33,089 nt of DNA from Flavobacteriales bacterium (GCA_020201045.1 JAIVHP010000264.1:1-33089), one strand, 5' to 3'. Numbered from the stretch's first letter, positions 9,194 through 19,575 are shown. Notes: generated from the sequence alone by a model not told the origin. A program made the numbers and translations.

Positions 9194-10261
9194 TTACTGC
9201 GATTTTCCGAGGTGTATTCGGGCTCCAATACAGTGTGTTCCGTTAAAAGGATTGCTCGCTCTCCACGCATAGTCAAGCGATACTCTGGAGTTGTTTTCAC
9301 CAAACTTCAGTTGAACTCCCGCTCCTGCAGCAATTCCGGTGTAAACGTACCTTCTATCTGCATCATTGGTAATTCCCTCTTCGTAGTGGTAACCCCCACG
9401 GAGGTAAAACATCTCTTTAAAATTGTAAACCGCACCCACGAGAAAATTATCACGTGTAAAGGAATTTGCGATGAAAGTACCGTGGGCAGTAAGATTGTGG
9501 TTTTCGGCGAGAATGAAATCATAGCTCGCAGCAATGGATATTAGTGATGGCAACTCGTAATTTTCACTTCTCAATTCAGAAGTAAAAGAATAAGCTGCAT
9601 CAGGAGCGGCTCCTTCATAGCTCAAACCGTCGCCTTCGAACGACATCGTGGGTCCAACATTTTTCAATGAAATACCAAATTTAATCTGGTCACGGTCACC
9701 GGTCACATATTTAATCCCAGCATCAAATGCAACACCATTGGAATTTAGGTCTGCTACTGATTCAGAGATCACCTTCACAGTTATACCACCGTAAATGCTG
9801 TTTGAAAAGGCTTTTGCATAAGACAATCCGATATTCAGTACACTCATATTGAAAAAAGTCCCATCACCATCTGGCGTTTCTGTTGTTGTTCTCCGTATAT
9901 CGCCGAAACCAAATGATGCAACGGTAAATCCAATCGCACTAGTTTCGCCAACGCGTTGAGCTAAAGCCACGGAGTTAACACTAACATCAGAACCCGAAAG
10001 GTAATCTGAATAAGTAAAACCAATTTCTGTTTGCTCAACGAAGGCCATACCGGCTACGTTTTGAAACATCGACTCAACAGGCGTAGCATCGGCCATATTG
10101 GCTCCCGCAACACCGTTGCTTCGCACCCAGGGGTTTACCAGTAGCTGCATACCTCCTGCAGAACCGGCCCTGTCTGGGTTTCCGGCGTAAGCCGGAAACA
10201 CCAGGCAAATTGAGAATGCGGCAATGAAGGTTTTCACAAAAAATTTCAAACAGTTATTCAT
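9194..10261 (-). CDS. PorV/PorQ family outer-membrane beta-barrel protein
   Basis: 355 aa with signal peptide; ANMADATPVESMFQNVAGMAFVEQTEIGFTYSDYLSGSDVSVNSVALAQ and FKEMFYLRGGYHYEEG, as in PorV/UPF0164-type barrels. Confidence 0.8.
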   Translation of the reverse strand: MNNCLKFFVKTFIAAFSICLVFPAYAGNPDRAGSAGGMQLLVNPWVRSNGVAGANMADATPVESMFQNVAGMAFVEQTEIGFTYSDYLSGSDVSVNSVALAQRVGETSAIGFTVASFGFGDIRRTTTETPDGDGTFFNMSVLNIGLSYAKAFSNSIYGGITVKVISESVADLNSNGVAFDAGIKYVTGDRDQIKFGISLKNVGPTMSFEGDGLSYEGAAPDAAYSFTSELRSENYELPSLISIAASYDFILAENHNLTAHGTFIANSFTRDNFLVGAVYNFKEMFYLRGGYHYEEGITNDADRRYVYTGIAAGAGVQLKFGENNSRVSLDYAWRASNPFNGTHCIGARIHLGKSQ

Positions 10262-10291
10262 AGGTCAACAGTTGTAATCTCTGATTGTAGT

Positions 10292-13200
10292 TTAGAAGTT
10301 TCTCAAGTCGGTTGGGCGTGTAGCCATAAAGAATTTTAGCACTCGCTCTCCCAATCTTGGAGATTGCACATGAATTAAGTATACTCCACCCGCAATCGGA
10401 ATGAATGCTTCATTTTGTAAGTCCCATTCCAGGAAGGTATTGGGGTTATCCTTTTCGAGGATTCTCACCAATGTTCCGTTAATGGTAAAGATTTGAATTT
10501 TACACTCCGGAGGCAAATTCACAAACTTCACACGGTTATCAACTCTGCTTTGCTCGTACGACGAGTAAGCGTAGTATGGATTGGGCACAATATCGATCAA
10601 ATCAAGCGCATTCTCTCCTTCCTCCTGAACATTCGTGAAAGTTTCAATTCCTACAGTTGAAAATTCATACGAAGGATACCAGAAGTTTTCGCTCAAATCG
10701 TAGTTCTCATCAACTGGTGTAAATGGGAATGAAGCATCTCCTAATTCTTCCTTGGTAGTTGCATAAGGTTCATACGATCTGGCTACATGGGCGAAGATTT
10801 TCGCTTCGCCGGGAACCAATCCGTCTTCCGGAGAGAGATATTGCAAACCAGCTTCTCTGGCTAACTGAGAAAAGACAGGAATACCTATCCAATCCAGAGC
10901 TCTATAGGTTCTTCTAACTTCTACAGAGTTTCCGCGATTCAAACGTTCGTAGATAAACTGCCCGCCGTCGTACATTGGTACATCGCGGTCGTTATCTGTA
11001 ATCCGACGTTCGTTTCTAAAGGTGTATACGTAATGCTCACCGCCAAATAAAACTTGGTCACCCAGGTTTGTAGTAACTCTGGGGCTTGGATTCCAAAGCA
11101 TATCCTTTCCATTATCACCGGCCAATTGTGAGTTTTCGCCAAAAGCCATATTCTGTCGCTCGCCAGTTTCGGGAGTAATTGCATAACCGGGGAACCATGA
11201 CATACCAAACGAAAGCCCAAGCAGATCGCCTTCAGTGGAAGTATCGTCAAAGTAATCGGGATACTCGAGCGCCAGAAGTTCAAGCATGTCATCGATTTCC
11301 GATGCGCTCATATCATCGATATCCTCCTGGATTATTACCTGGTTTCCATTGAAAGTAGCTTCGGCCACATTCGCTCCCGGTTCAAGTTGGTGTCTTCCAT
11401 TTTTATCTACGGAGAGTGCACCCCTTAAATCCATTTTCTCAGCTCGCAGTTGAGCAAATAAAGGATTCGACTGCATTTCATAAACCGGAACGCGACTCCA
11501 TTTAGACTTATCTTGCGTGATGAACAAGTCAACAGAATTCAATGGCGAAAGATCTCTACTTCCATTGATCAATTGCGCTCTCGCGGCATTGCTCAATGGA
11601 GCGGGGCCACAGTCGTAAGCGGCAACCAATCGCGCTGGAGCAAAAGTTCCACCAACGATATCCTCAAACAGCTGGTCGTCGTCTACATTCGGGTAGTCGT
11701 TAAAAACGAAAGGGTGAATTGAACCATCGGCCTGCTGATAGCACGGACCATCGGCCTCTTCGGCATCTGGTTCGTCTTCTTGTATAATCCCAGACCTAAT
11801 CCAATTGAAGAAGTTATTTCCTTCTTGATCTGGCACACCTTCGAGCCATTCTTCTCCTGTAAACTCAATGCCAGACGAAAGGGGTTGTGGATAGAATGCC
11901 AACAGATTCGCATTGTTATTTACGATTTCATTTTCGTATTGACCTATCTCTACGGAAATTCCATACTCAGGTACGATTTGTTCATTGGCCACTTCGATGG
12001 TATTTTCACTAAAGATTGTGTCTTCTGGATTATCTACATAAATCATAAACCATCTAGCGTCATTGAAATCCCCTTCATAACCACCATCATCGGCTAAATC
12101 ATTTGTAAACTTCAGCTCAAAGTCAGCCGATACAACATTCAAAGGATCGATGACCTTCACATTTATCGGACCTCTTCCCGGTAAGTAAGAGACCCTATCT
12201 ACTTTGTAAGGTGATGATTCCATAACGGCATTAACAGACTCATCGTCCATGAGTAGATCATTCCCGCCGTTTCCAGCGCCTTCTACTCTAGTAATTGGCA
12301 CTCCGTCTCCGTAATTCGTTTGAGAAACCGTTCCGAACTGCTCGGGTGAAGGTTTGTGAGGAATTACCGTGATGGGCGTAATTTCACCTGTTGCACTAGA
12401 TCTACCGCGTAGGTAAGGAAATGCCTGACCAGTCAATACATTCGGATCTGGATTATAGGGTTCATATTCGTTGTAACCGTAAGCAATTGCCACGAAGTAG
12501 TACTTCTTGAAATTTATTAATCGCGTATCTCCCGAAGCAAACTGATCTTCTGTTACCTGAAAAGAATGCGTAATTCCTCGGTTTGCACCATTTACCTTTT
12601 CTGTAGGCACGGGTAAACCGATGGACTCATCGAACTCGTAATTAACGATCTGTGCGATCGGATCTCCATTTTCTTCAAAATCGCGAATATCACACTGAAA
12701 TACCAGACGTGACCGCTCAGGATCTTGTATATCACCAACGGAAACTTCAGCATCTCTCAATTGATAGATTTGATAACCTTGAAACCGATAGAATCGATCG
12801 TTTGGAGTACCGTCCAAATCAGTGGGGGGAATAGTAGGATCCAATTCCACATATTGCTCACCTTGATTATTACTCAAAGGACTGGTATTTCTGATGTAAA
12901 GAATTGCTTCCTTATCTAATTCCTGAGCTGTCAAATCTGGCGCATCAGGACCATCGAGAAGCCTAAAACAATTCTCAAATAGAGCTTGTGCCTTGTCATC
13001 TGCCTGGAACAAGGCTCCAACAGACGCAAAAGGACCACCTGTTTGCGCCCTGGCATAAACAGCACCGACCGTTATGTTATTAAATTCTCCTGGATCTAAG
13101 GTGAAAGGTCCAGCAGATTGCATGAAACGACGGTCTGCTGGTGGATTACCTTCATTCTCTTCAGTCCAGCCACCGGCTATGCCATAATTAGGGTCAATTC

Positions 13201-14680
13201 CACCCGTTCCCCAATTTAAAGGATCCGAATCACCGGGAAACATAAAGTCTGCGTCGAGGGCCGATTGATCGGTAGGGTTGTAACCCGTTCCGCCAAAAGT
13301 CATTTCTACACCGTTTCTCCAAATACCGCGCATGAAATTATAGTATTCCACCGCCACCTGAGGGTCTAAAGTCGGCGCTGGACCATCTGCGTTATTGTGG
13401 TATAGGAACCTTCTCATTCCAAAGCGCTCATTGTCGATAATCGAATCAACACCACCAGGCTCTAACGAATCGGCGAGATTAAAGTAGCCAAGACCATTAA
13501 GTGCTTCTCCTTCGCCTATTCCATAAGCGTTATTAATGCCATCGGGGTCCTGGTAAGGTCCTTCGAAGAAATCAATTCCAAGTGCTGGTGGCTGAGAGCC
13601 ATAACCCGGACCACTCGTACTTCCTTCATCGTTATCGTCACCATTATATGTGTATCCCAAACCTCTGCCAACGTCACATCCAACAAAGTCGTCACTAAAA
13701 TTACCCAAGTCGGTATCAATCCATTGGGCGAAATAAGTATCTTCTAATGTCAATGAACCTCTGTTTATCAACACATAATTGCAAAAGGTCATGTTGTTAA
13801 TCTCGTCGTTTGTAGTAAAACCAAACATCTGAGCCTGAATTTCCATACCGATCGGTTCACCCTGAGATTCGGTGTGAACATTCCCTTTATCGTTAAACAC
13901 CCAATACATGCTAAAGTCACCAAATAAAGGAACAGGGTCTGTTACCAAACGCGTTCTACAATCTATTTCCTGATCGAGGTCATAAAGTGGATAATCTCCC
14001 AATGTGGGTTCATAGATATCCGGAGTGGTTAATATTTCACCAGATTCTGGATCTCTGAGATCGGCAAATGGAGCAATGTTGAAGCTTTGTCCAAGTGATA
14101 CATCGCCTTCTGCAGGCCATTCCAAAATTTCTGTCGGGATATCGTATCCGTTTTCAAAAAGTGGGTCGGTAGTGGGATCTATCCCCTGAGCCAGAAGGGT
14201 AAAATAATACCTGTGCGTTTCAACCATTTGGCGAGACATATTAAAAAATCTGTCCCACAACGTACACGTTTCGGGCTGAATTGAAGCTGCACCATCGGTA
14301 GTAAGCGGACCTGGCCAATAATCATTACCATTTTGCCGAAACCGCACTGCTGCAAGCTTTAAGTTACCTGCCGGATCTTCTCCTCCCATCCAGAGTGCAC
14401 CCGCAAAGATTGCGTGGTTTCCACCACCGGCGGGAACTTCGTAATAAGGCAACCCGTTACCACGGTCGTACCAGGTATTCCCGCCGGTTTCGGCTGCAGT
14501 ACGCACGTTATTGACGAAAAACTCTTGCAAAGACTGAGCGGGAGAACAATCTACCGCTTTGGCTTTAACCTGAGATTTAGAATCCTTGGATTTGGGTCCA
14601 ACGTATTCTCTAGCATTCAGATGGTTTATGCTGGCTGTGAGCAGAGCGAGGCATAATACTGTGTTCGTGAATACTCTCAT
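10292..14680 (-). CDS. Large secreted protein (1462 aa) with putative T9SS-type C-terminal domain
   Basis: Signal peptide MRVFTNTVLCLALLTASINHLNA; C-terminal PNPYYAYSSYE...CKIQIFTINGTLVRILEKDNPNTFLEWDLQNEAFIPIAGGVYLIHVQSPRLGERVLKFF resembles T9SS type A sorting-domain architecture. Confidence 0.75.
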   Translation of the reverse strand: MRVFTNTVLCLALLTASINHLNAREYVGPKSKDSKSQVKAKAVDCSPAQSLQEFFVNNVRTAAETGGNTWYDRGNGLPYYEVPAGGGNHAIFAGALWMGGEDPAGNLKLAAVRFRQNGNDYWPGPLTTDGAASIQPETCTLWDRFFNMSRQMVETHRYYFTLLAQGIDPTTDPLFENGYDIPTEILEWPAEGDVSLGQSFNIAPFADLRDPESGEILTTPDIYEPTLGDYPLYDLDQEIDCRTRLVTDPVPLFGDFSMYWVFNDKGNVHTESQGEPIGMEIQAQMFGFTTNDEINNMTFCNYVLINRGSLTLEDTYFAQWIDTDLGNFSDDFVGCDVGRGLGYTYNGDDNDEGSTSGPGYGSQPPALGIDFFEGPYQDPDGINNAYGIGEGEALNGLGYFNLADSLEPGGVDSIIDNERFGMRRFLYHNNADGPAPTLDPQVAVEYYNFMRGIWRNGVEMTFGGTGYNPTDQSALDADFMFPGDSDPLNWGTGGIDPNYGIAGGWTEENEGNPPADRRFMQSAGPFTLDPGEFNNITVGAVYARAQTGGPFASVGALFQADDKAQALFENCFRLLDGPDAPDLTAQELDKEAILYIRNTSPLSNNQGEQYVELDPTIPPTDLDGTPNDRFYRFQGYQIYQLRDAEVSVGDIQDPERSRLVFQCDIRDFEENGDPIAQIVNYEFDESIGLPVPTEKVNGANRGITHSFQVTEDQFASGDTRLINFKKYYFVAIAYGYNEYEPYNPDPNVLTGQAFPYLRGRSSATGEITPITVIPHKPSPEQFGTVSQTNYGDGVPITRVEGAGNGGNDLLMDDESVNAVMESSPYKVDRVSYLPGRGPINVKVIDPLNVVSADFELKFTNDLADDGGYEGDFNDARWFMIYVDNPEDTIFSENTIEVANEQIVPEYGISVEIGQYENEIVNNNANLLAFYPQPLSSGIEFTGEEWLEGVPDQEGNNFFNWIRSGIIQEDEPDAEEADGPCYQQADGSIHPFVFNDYPNVDDDQLFEDIVGGTFAPARLVAAYDCGPAPLSNAARAQLINGSRDLSPLNSVDLFITQDKSKWSRVPVYEMQSNPLFAQLRAEKMDLRGALSVDKNGRHQLEPGANVAEATFNGNQVIIQEDIDDMSASEIDDMLELLALEYPDYFDDTSTEGDLLGLSFGMSWFPGYAITPETGERQNMAFGENSQLAGDNGKDMLWNPSPRVTTNLGDQVLFGGEHYVYTFRNERRITDNDRDVPMYDGGQFIYERLNRGNSVEVRRTYRALDWIGIPVFSQLAREAGLQYLSPEDGLVPGEAKIFAHVARSYEPYATTKEELGDASFPFTPVDENYDLSENFWYPSYEFSTVGIETFTNVQEEGENALDLIDIVPNPYYAYSSYEQSRVDNRVKFVNLPPECKIQIFTINGTLVRILEKDNPNTFLEWDLQNEAFIPIAGGVYLIHVQSPRLGERVLKFFMATRPTDLRNF

Positions 14681-14709
14681 AATTTATCTTATTTCTCTCT
14701 AAATATTTA

Positions 14710-17700
14710 TTAAAAGTCTAATCTGATACCAAGCTGTATAGTTCTTGGAGCAGAGTAATTAAATGGATTGGCAGCTTTCAGCGCATACATCTGTCTGAAT
14801 GCTGTTTCGTCTAATTGTGTTCTAATGTTTGGTTGAAACTGTGGTGCCGCCAGATATCCATCGTCGTCTGGGTTACCGGTAAATCGGTACACACCTAAAA
14901 TGTTTTGCGTATCAAAAATATTATTAATCAAAAGGTAGGCATTTAACATCGCAGACTTCTTTTTATCGCCTTTACCCAGCTCAAGTGCCCAGGATTTATC
15001 AATCTGAACGTTCACTCTAAACTGCCATGGAACGCGTGACCCGTTCACGGTACCTTCAAGTTGTGGCGATCCCGATGGATTGATAAATGCTGCACCCGTT
15101 GCCAATCTCTGTCGTGAGTAAGGTGTACCTGACCCCAAGTTACCAACGACATTTAGACCGGCATTGGCAAAGATCTGGCTTCCGCCAATAACTGGACCAT
15201 TGTAGTCCTTACCCGAGCCGTAACGGTAATCGAATGTTGTGATAAATACATGGCGTTGGTCTCTATCTGTTGGGAAAATAACCCGGAGGTTTGGCTCGCC
15301 AGAGTTAACCAGATTCAAGGCCGAACCAGAACTCGAACCGGTTGCAGAAGCAAACTGTAAAGTATAAGCTGCTCTTAAACTCACATTACCTGTTCTTCTC
15401 AAGTCGTACGTTAACGTCATACCCTTGGTCGTTCCAAAGTCGAAGTTGTCATAAGTTGTAAAAGTAACGGGATAGGCACCGAGTAATCTTCTCGCTTGAA
15501 TCTCATCCCTCGTTTCGCGGTAAAATGCAGAAATCTTTAAAGATGAACTCCTGGAAAGTACTTGCTGGAATCCAAGTTCGTAGTCGATCGTAGTCGTCGG
15601 CAACAGATTTGGATTGGCTATAGGTGTATTTCCCAGGTTCTGAACAAACAAGTAATCTATTGGATTGAATACATTCTGCCCCGTTGGTCTTTGCGTCAAA
15701 ACATCGTAGTGGGCGAAGAACACCGCTTCATCAGAAATAGGGAATGAAAATGCTATACGCGGCATAAAATTCCACTGTGGTTCGTAATCTCTAAAGGCAT
15801 CTGCCGTTAAGTTCTCTCCTACTTCATCTGGATCGACCAATAGAGGTGCAATTCCAGATGGGGTGAAGATGCCTTCTCTGGGATCTGGAATCTCAACACC
15901 CTGGGAGTTAAACCAGGTATTTCCATCTCGATAACCATTTATTGCCGTTGGGTTTTGAAGATCGTTTACATAAACCACCCAATCGTCTTGAACAACATTA
16001 GGCTGATTTTGTAGGTAGGCATTCTCATCGCCTGTAAGATTTCTAGAGTCACCAACGGTAACAGCTTCACCTATAACAAATTGATCTTTAAGCGTAGGCT
16101 GGTTGGCATCAAAGCGGTCTACACGTAACCCTACGTTGAAGATAATGTCGTCAAAAGCAAACTTATCCATCACGTAAAACGATGCGTAAATGGGATCGAA
16201 GGCACCAACTGGTCTTGTTCTGTTGCCGGCTTCGTCGGTGGCATTAAAGAAATCTTCAATGGTAGGAGAACCGCCGCTCAAGCGATTTCCCAAATAATCG
16301 AAACCGTAGTAATTAACCAGGGCGTTGTTTCCCTGACGGAGCAACTCATCTGCACTAAACATATCCAATTCGAAGAGATCCGGGTCGAGGGCATCTACAT
16401 AGATGTAATCATCACCGTTAGGATTTAAACCCAGCGTAGATCGAAGGTTTCTGTCAAATGTTGACTGACTTCCGATGTCGATTAATCTGTCGTAGGTTAA
16501 ATACGTTTGATTATTGATCTCTTGTGCTACGGGACTTGATTCGAAATCCAACTCTTCTATATGTGAATTCGTCAACTGGCGTGCCTGATTCCAAAGACCT
16601 ACAGGCGATCGCACCGTAAAAGAACGCTGTGTAAACTGTTCGAATTCAAAACCCAATGTTATCGCGTGATCTCCCACATCGGCATTACCCGAAGCCGTAA
16701 TTCGGAACTGGTCCTGATCGAAAACCTGGAATGAATTGAAGGGTGCTCCCAGTGGCCTGTACAAGTTGTACACATCATCTGGTAATCGCCCGTTTCGTAA
16801 TCCGTTTGCTCCGTCAATATCATTTCCATCTCGAACCGTAAAACCTAATTGATCGTAGAATTCATATAGTCCCGTGGTGTAAGAAGCTAAACCGGGATTT
16901 GTCTCGCTGGGAGTAAACGTTGTTTCCAGCGTTCTGAATCCAGAGTGCACAAAAGCGTCCAGGCTATCGCCATCGAAAGAATAGTTTGGCGTTTCTATGG
17001 TTTCAAACTTTCCCACATAGCCATAATTAAACAATCGGTCTTCGTGCAGCGGGTCTTGTTGCTTAAAGCGTCTCTGACTATAGTCGATCATAACGCTGTA
17101 AAAGGCATTTTTAATTAACCCATCAGCTTCTTGATCATCATCTGCAAAACGTTGCGTAAACCGACCGAAAGCTCTCCAGGTTTGATCTGTAGATCGTCCG
17201 TTACTTCCAGAATTAAACAAGCTATTTTGGTAGCTGTAAATATTATCCTGCACCCAGTCAAAAGTACCGCCAAAAGAAAGATCGATATTTGGACCTGTAG
17301 CGACATCTAGTTTACCAGTTAGCGACACACCTTGCTGCCTGTCGTTCTGGCGCGCTGGCACTTCTTCCCAATCATCTGATCTTAGAAACTCAGCATTCGG
17401 ATTACCTTGGACATTTGGTGTAACTGTTGTTGAATTCTGCGGAACACCATTCTCGTCAATATATTGATCTCCCGAAGGATCTACTTCTACTCCACTAAAC
17501 TCAAAATCAATTGGATTTGCCAAAAGTTGTTGGCGCGTAGACTCCTTGATACGGTATTGTCTAATTGAAGGTCTGTTGTCAAGCGAGTTCCTGTAGTTTC
17601 CCGAAACAAAAAATCCCAGAATCGGATCTGTTTTATTTCCCTCAGCATCCTTTTTCCAGAGCAGTGGACCTGATATTACAGCCTCAATCTGTGTTTGGGC

Positions 17701-18462
17701 GTAACGGTCTAAGCCGATACCGTCACCATCTTCGTTTGCAAAACCAGAAGTGATGATATCCAGACTTCCAAAATACTCACTGCTCGCTCCACGTGTAGTA
17801 ATAGATATAATACCACCTGTCGCATCACCGTAGTTAGCGGGAATACCACCGGTTAATACCTGAACTTCCTCGATGGCCGCTTTGGGAAGGTTATTTGATC
17901 CCCTTACTTTAATACCATCTATATAGTAGAATGTGTTTCCTTCACGGGCACCGCGGAGTGAAACCCCCGCTCCGGTTTCTTGCACCCCACCAACTGTGGC
18001 GGCGATGGATGTGGCAGACCGACCTGGCATCTTGTTGATATCTTCTCTTGTAACAGTTCCTCCCGTGGATCCCCCATCTTTATCGATAAGCGGAACAGTG
18101 TAGTCCACAACTTCAAACTCATCAAGTTTTACTCCACTGTCTAATTCAACATCCAGGAAAGTTATTTTGGAGTTATTAATCTCTACACCGTTAATGCGTT
18201 TAGCGTTGTAACCCACAAATGATATAGATATATTGTATTCACCGGGTGGAATTGGTTTAATGGTATATTCTCCATCAAAATTGGTTGAACCACCGGCAAC
18301 TTGTCTGTCACCTTTTAATAACACCAGGTTAACAAATGGTAAAGGTTCGCCCGTTTCGGAGTCTGTCAAAGTTCCCTTTAGCGTACCAGATCCTACCTGC
18401 GCATACACGGAAAATGAAGAAAATAGGAAAACCAATCCCAGGAAGTAAAGATTTCGCAACAT
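14710..18462 (-). CDS. TonB-dependent receptor with carboxypeptidase-regulatory-like N-terminal domain
   Basis: 1250 aa; GTLKGTLTDSETGEPLPFVNLVLLKGDRQVAGGSTNFDGEYTIKPIPPGEYNISISFVGY, plug domain VSLRGAREGNTFYYIDGIKVRGSNNLPKAAIEEVQVLTGGIPANYGDATGGIISITTRG. Confidence 0.9.
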   Translation of the reverse strand: MLRNLYFLGLVFLFSSFSVYAQVGSGTLKGTLTDSETGEPLPFVNLVLLKGDRQVAGGSTNFDGEYTIKPIPPGEYNISISFVGYNAKRINGVEINNSKITFLDVELDSGVKLDEFEVVDYTVPLIDKDGGSTGGTVTREDINKMPGRSATSIAATVGGVQETGAGVSLRGAREGNTFYYIDGIKVRGSNNLPKAAIEEVQVLTGGIPANYGDATGGIISITTRGASSEYFGSLDIITSGFANEDGDGIGLDRYAQTQIEAVISGPLLWKKDAEGNKTDPILGFFVSGNYRNSLDNRPSIRQYRIKESTRQQLLANPIDFEFSGVEVDPSGDQYIDENGVPQNSTTVTPNVQGNPNAEFLRSDDWEEVPARQNDRQQGVSLTGKLDVATGPNIDLSFGGTFDWVQDNIYSYQNSLFNSGSNGRSTDQTWRAFGRFTQRFADDDQEADGLIKNAFYSVMIDYSQRRFKQQDPLHEDRLFNYGYVGKFETIETPNYSFDGDSLDAFVHSGFRTLETTFTPSETNPGLASYTTGLYEFYDQLGFTVRDGNDIDGANGLRNGRLPDDVYNLYRPLGAPFNSFQVFDQDQFRITASGNADVGDHAITLGFEFEQFTQRSFTVRSPVGLWNQARQLTNSHIEELDFESSPVAQEINNQTYLTYDRLIDIGSQSTFDRNLRSTLGLNPNGDDYIYVDALDPDLFELDMFSADELLRQGNNALVNYYGFDYLGNRLSGGSPTIEDFFNATDEAGNRTRPVGAFDPIYASFYVMDKFAFDDIIFNVGLRVDRFDANQPTLKDQFVIGEAVTVGDSRNLTGDENAYLQNQPNVVQDDWVVYVNDLQNPTAINGYRDGNTWFNSQGVEIPDPREGIFTPSGIAPLLVDPDEVGENLTADAFRDYEPQWNFMPRIAFSFPISDEAVFFAHYDVLTQRPTGQNVFNPIDYLFVQNLGNTPIANPNLLPTTTIDYELGFQQVLSRSSSLKISAFYRETRDEIQARRLLGAYPVTFTTYDNFDFGTTKGMTLTYDLRRTGNVSLRAAYTLQFASATGSSSGSALNLVNSGEPNLRVIFPTDRDQRHVFITTFDYRYGSGKDYNGPVIGGSQIFANAGLNVVGNLGSGTPYSRQRLATGAAFINPSGSPQLEGTVNGSRVPWQFRVNVQIDKSWALELGKGDKKKSAMLNAYLLINNIFDTQNILGVYRFTGNPDDDGYLAAPQFQPNIRTQLDETAFRQMYALKAANPFNYSAPRTIQLGIRLDF

Positions 18463-18738
18463 ATAAATCAGTTTACGTTTTTTTAACTTTTTCGCAACAA
18501 GGCCGTAAATATATAGATTTTAAAGTCAGACGACCAAGAGCAATTTTCACCAATCATAAATCCAATCTGATCCAATCATTAGAATCCTACCGGATTTCAT
18601 GCCGATTGAAAGGGGTTAATCGTCCTTTAATTGAGCGATTTACCTTTCGGTGGTTACGTAAAGTTAAGGTGAGAATTAGCCGTAAACTAATTCCAAAAGG
18701 AATAGGAAATTCATTTTTATACAAGTCAAATTGACTCG

Positions 18739-19056
18739 TTAGCGCTTCGGTTTTTTCTTAAAGAGCCGCTGAAAGAAGTTTTCTTTGTGTTTATTCTTCT
18801 TTAACCGTTTCATTTTTTTACGGTTCTTCTTCATGCGTTTCCGCGTTTCTTTGGTCTGTAAGTCGCGGTGTCTCTCCCGCCCTTCTTCAAGTTGCTTGGT
18901 ATTGGCTTCCGAGCGTTCTTCCTGAAGCTCCATAAATTCTTTCTTCTGCTTTTTTACAGACTTCTGCTTTTCTCTTTTTTGACCAAACGCATTTGGACCT
19001 GAGATTAGGAAGGCGATGAAGATTAGAATAATGAATGTAAATTTGCGTTTCAGCAT
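18739..19056 (-). CDS. Small secreted/membrane-anchored highly basic Lys/Arg/Glu-rich protein, unknown function
   Basis: Signal-like MLKRKFTFIILIFIAFLISGPNAFGQ followed by KREKQKSVKKQKKEF...KETRKRMKKNRKKMKRLKKNKHKENFFQRLFKKKPKR. Confidence 0.6.
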   Translation of the reverse strand: MLKRKFTFIILIFIAFLISGPNAFGQKREKQKSVKKQKKEFMELQEERSEANTKQLEEGRERHRDLQTKETRKRMKKNRKKMKRLKKNKHKENFFQRLFKKKPKR

Positions 19057-19080
19057 ATCAGGGTACAAGAAATTTTAAGC

Positions 19081-19524
19081 GTGCAAAAATTAACTTACAC
19101 ATCTATTATACTCATTTTAGGGCTACTTATTGCCCCGGGTTGTAGAAAAGATCGAGATATTCAGGATAGCAGGGTGCCGGTAGTTCCTACTGATGTTACC
19201 ATTAACTTGAATTTACCCCAGTACCAACCGCTAGCCAACCCGGGTGGCTTTGCATACGTAATAGGTGGATCTCGCGGTATTGTGGTATACCGATATGGCC
19301 TGGAAGATTTTGCCGCGTTCGACCGGCATTGTACCTTTGAGGTGCAAGAAGGCTGTACGATAGAAGTAGAAGAAGCCAGCGTGGCCACGGATTTGGCATG
19401 CTGCGAATCATCGTTCGAGATTGTAAACGGGCTTCCTACCGAAGGCCCTGCAATTCGCCCGCTTTTGAGATACAATACGCAGTTTAATCCGAACGCCAAC
19501 TTACTACGCATCTTTAATCAATAA
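19081..19524 (+). CDS. Rieske-like fold lipoprotein without canonical cluster ligands
   Basis: GTG start; lipobox-like ILGLLIAPGC; CCESSFEIVNGLPTEGPAIRPLLRY resembles the Rieske CHGSxFDxxGxPxxGPAxxPLxxY box but with ligand positions changed. Confidence 0.65.
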   Translation: MQKLTYTSIILILGLLIAPGCRKDRDIQDSRVPVVPTDVTINLNLPQYQPLANPGGFAYVIGGSRGIVVYRYGLEDFAAFDRHCTFEVQEGCTIEVEEASVATDLACCESSFEIVNGLPTEGPAIRPLLRYNTQFNPNANLLRIFNQ

Positions 19525-19553
19525 AAAACCCCCGCGTATTGCGAGGGTTTTTT
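19523..19553. terminator. Bidirectional terminator between convergent genes
   Basis: AAAAAACCCCCGC GTATT GCGAGGGTTTTTT between the Rieske-like CDS (+) and ahcY (-). Confidence 0.8.
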
Positions 19554-19575
19554 AGATCAATATGTCGTTGCAGAA

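Noticed and set aside
10939-13719. Numerous antisense/alternate-frame ORFs of 60-117 aa inside the 1462-aa secreted protein gene (and similarly in both TonB receptors)
   Set aside because: They overlap a long ORF with clear signal peptide and domain logic and have no recognisable protein features; treated as shadow ORFs.
14710-18462. SusC/SusD polysaccharide utilisation locus
   Set aside because: No SusD-like lipoprotein or CAZyme next to the receptor; the partner is a T9SS-like secreted protein and a PorV-like barrel instead.
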